Shown here: in pieces, positions 4,702 to 6,351 of the stretch | How positions within the stretch are numbered: the stretch's first letter is position 1 | How the letters are laid out: each line of letters begins with the position of its first letter | Source of the DNA: an uncultured Variovorax sp. | GTDB lineage: Bacteria; Pseudomonadota; Gammaproteobacteria; Burkholderiales; Burkholderiaceae_C | Direction of reading: 5' to 3' | DNA length: 6,351 nucleotides | Assembly: GCA_903872875.1 (NCBI GenBank) | Contig: CAIQMJ010000548.1 | Span: 1 to 6,351 of the forward strand | The notes under the pieces: model-generated | What the model was told of the DNA's origin: nothing | The model's input: the letters and a program-made list of their open reading frames with translations, nothing else | Database searches by the model: none | Program-made: the position numbers and the translations under genes

Positions 4702-6351
4702 TCATCGGTTGCCATCCTTGCCGCCACCGAACAGCACCGTGTCCGGCCGCAGCAGATGCACATCCTTCACGCGTCGCGTGTAGCCGATGCGGTCGAAAAA
4801 CTCCAGCAGCTGGATCGCGCGCTTGCGGCCGAGGCCGGTCGCGTCGCGGAAGCTTGCGGCCTGCAGGCCGTCGGGCTGCGCGACGCAGTCCCGCGCCAGT
4901 GCAGCCAGTCGCTCGATGGTCGCTGCCGGATAGTACAAGTCCTTCACCACCTGAAAGGTCCGGCCGCGGCGCGCGAGGCTGGCGAGCGTCTGGCGCATCG
5001 CGGGTTCGGCCACACCATTGTTCTTCGCCAGGTCGCGCACCCACGGCGGGTCGAAGCCACCTTCGGCCATCTGCGGCAGCAGTTTCTGGGCGAGCCGTTC
5101 CTCCGCCGCGCTGAGCACCGCCGCATGCGCGGGCAGATGCAGCCAGTTGCCGCTGCGCGCGAGGATGCCGTCGGCCAGCAGCGCCTCGACCGCGTGCTGC
5201 CACAACGCGTCGCCGGCGCGCGGGCCGGCCAGGCGCTTGAGGCGCCGCAGATCGGGGCCGACTTCCTCGGGTGCGCTGCGATGGAATTCGGTGAGCCGGT
5301 CGACGACCTGTCGCTTCAGCGCGTCGAGGTGCACGTCCGCGATGGCTGCGTGATCGAGCCGCACGGCGTCGGCCGGTAGCGGCAGGGGTGCATCGGACTG
5401 CAGCGCCAGCGCGCGGCCCAGGCGGTCGGTGTCGAGGCCCAGCGGCGCACTGGCGAGCAGGGCGTCGATGCGTGCGCTGGAGTCTTCCAATGCCCACGCG
5501 GCGAGCGCCTGCAACCGTTCCGGCGTGCGCCGATAGCGTACCGGCGCAAACGGGTCGAGCACGCGCACGCCGGCCACGGTGCGCGTGGCCGATGCGTCGC
5601 GCAGCACGCCGCGGTCGCCGTGCCAGGCGCTCACGGGTTCGCGCAGCACGAGCTGGACGAGTGCGGTGTCGCCGGGCGCCAGCAGGTCGCGGTCGAGCAA
5701 CGCGACCGATGCCATCACGTCGCTGGCGCCGAGGTGCGCGTGCACGATGGTGCCGGAGCGCATCGCGTTCGCCTCGCCGGGCCACAGCGCGAGCTGCACG
5801 TCGATGCGATCGGTCGCCAACGCGATGCCGGGTGCGCACACCCACTGGCCGCGGCGTACTTCTTCCTTCGCGACGCCGGCCAATGCCAGCGCGCAGCGCT
5901 GGCCGGCATGCGCCGACTCGGCGGCTTCGTTCTGCGCATGGATGCCGCGCACGCGCACCTTGCGGTCACCGGGCACGATCAGCAGTTCGTCCCCGATGCG
6001 CACGCGGCCTGCCATCACCGAGCCTGTGACGACGGTGCCGACGCCGGACAGCGTGAAGGCGCGGTCGACTGCCATGCGGAAGGCGAGCGCTTCGTCGGTT
6101 GCCGGCCCTCCGGAGGAGGAAGGGGAAAGACGGCTTGCGCCCCCCGCCTCGGCAACGAGGTGATCGCGCAGCGCGTCGATGCCTTCGCCGGTGGTGGCCG
6201 AAAGCGCGAACACCGATGCGCCCGCGAGCGGCGTTGCGGCCAGCAGCGTCTCGATCTCGCCGCGAACCTGCGCAACACGCGCCGCGCGCTCGGCTGCGTC
6301 GACGCGGTCGATCTTGGTGATGGCGACGGTGCCGCGCTGCAGGCCGAGCAG
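4702..6351 (-). CDS. selB: Selenocysteine-specific elongation factor (partial, N-terminus outside window)
   Basis: SelB is the GTPase that replaces EF-Tu for selenocysteyl-tRNA-Sec and recruits it to UGA codons by binding the SECIS hairpin in the mRNA. The frame enters at the right edge and gives 549 residues before the stop at 4702. It opens inside the GTPase domain: QRGTVAITKIDRVD (5-18) contains the guanine-specifying TKID motif, and SATTGEG (51-57) is the G5 region. Domains 2 and 3 follow: VDRAFTLSGVGTVVTGSVM, GIHAQNEAAESAHAGQR, and later the segment with VHAHLGASDVMA. The C-terminal part holds the winged-helix domains, the last with GLGRKRAIQLLEFFDRIGYTRR near the end, the SECIS-binding module. 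About 85-90 N-terminal residues with G1-G3 are missing (E. coli SelB has 614). The upstream neighbour is probably selA, but it is out of view. GTG at 6213 is internal, not the start. Confidence 0.96.
   Translation of the reverse strand: MLGLQRGTVAITKIDRVDAAERAARVAQVRGEIETLLAATPLAGASVFALSATTGEGIDALRDHLVAEAGGASRLSPSSSGGPATDEALAFRMAVDRAFTLSGVGTVVTGSVMAGRVRIGDELLIVPGDRKVRVRGIHAQNEAAESAHAGQRCALALAGVAKEEVRRGQWVCAPGIALATDRIDVQLALWPGEANAMRSGTIVHAHLGASDVMASVALLDRDLLAPGDTALVQLVLREPVSAWHGDRGVLRDASATRTVAGVRVLDPFAPVRYRRTPERLQALAAWALEDSSARIDALLASAPLGLDTDRLGRALALQSDAPLPLPADAVRLDHAAIADVHLDALKRQVVDRLTEFHRSAPEEVGPDLRRLKRLAGPRAGDALWQHAVEALLADGILARSGNWLHLPAHAAVLSAAEERLAQKLLPQMAEGGFDPPWVRDLAKNNGVAEPAMRQTLASLARRGRTFQVVKDLYYPAATIERLAALARDCVAQPDGLQAASFRDATGLGRKRAIQLLEFFDRIGYTRRVKDVHLLRPDTVLFGGGKDGNR

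Overview
The window is GC-rich, densely coded DNA. Protein style, short overlaps between genes and a full selenocysteine locus suggest a beta-proteobacterium of the Burkholderiales, perhaps near the Comamonadaceae. That placement is inferred from sequence style, not from a marker gene. The theme is selenium: its probable uptake, its activation to selenophosphate, and its delivery to ribosomes as selenocysteine.

Layout. From about 3037 down to 1, on the minus strand, lies an ABC transporter operon of the phosphonate (PhnD-C-E-E) type: a secreted binding protein, an ATPase and two permeases, the second cut by the left window edge. The last three genes are linked by GTGA and ATGA overlaps. Divergently, on the plus strand from 3115, lies selD (selenophosphate synthetase). 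A 77-base gap between the two holds what look like face-to-face overlapping promoters inside an imperfect dyad. After selD comes a short stretch that may hold the tail of a lost antitoxin gene, then a complete YoeB/Txe-like toxin gene (4293-4556). On the minus strand, selB (cut by the right edge) ends 44 bases before the tRNA-Sec gene selC (4565-4657). The 3' end of selC faces the toxin stop codon at a distance of only 8 bases.

How it fits together. The transporter is most likely for a selenium oxyanion rather than phosphonate, because its partner is selD and no phosphonate-degrading gene is seen. SelD makes selenophosphate from selenide and ATP. SelA (not in the window, probably just upstream of selB) would use it to convert seryl-tRNA-Sec to selenocysteyl-tRNA-Sec. 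SelB would deliver that tRNA to UGA codons marked by a SECIS hairpin. The toxin gene is the outsider, sitting beside selC, a well known landing site for mobile DNA. No selenoprotein gene is visible in the window, and SelD itself carries Cys at its catalytic position.
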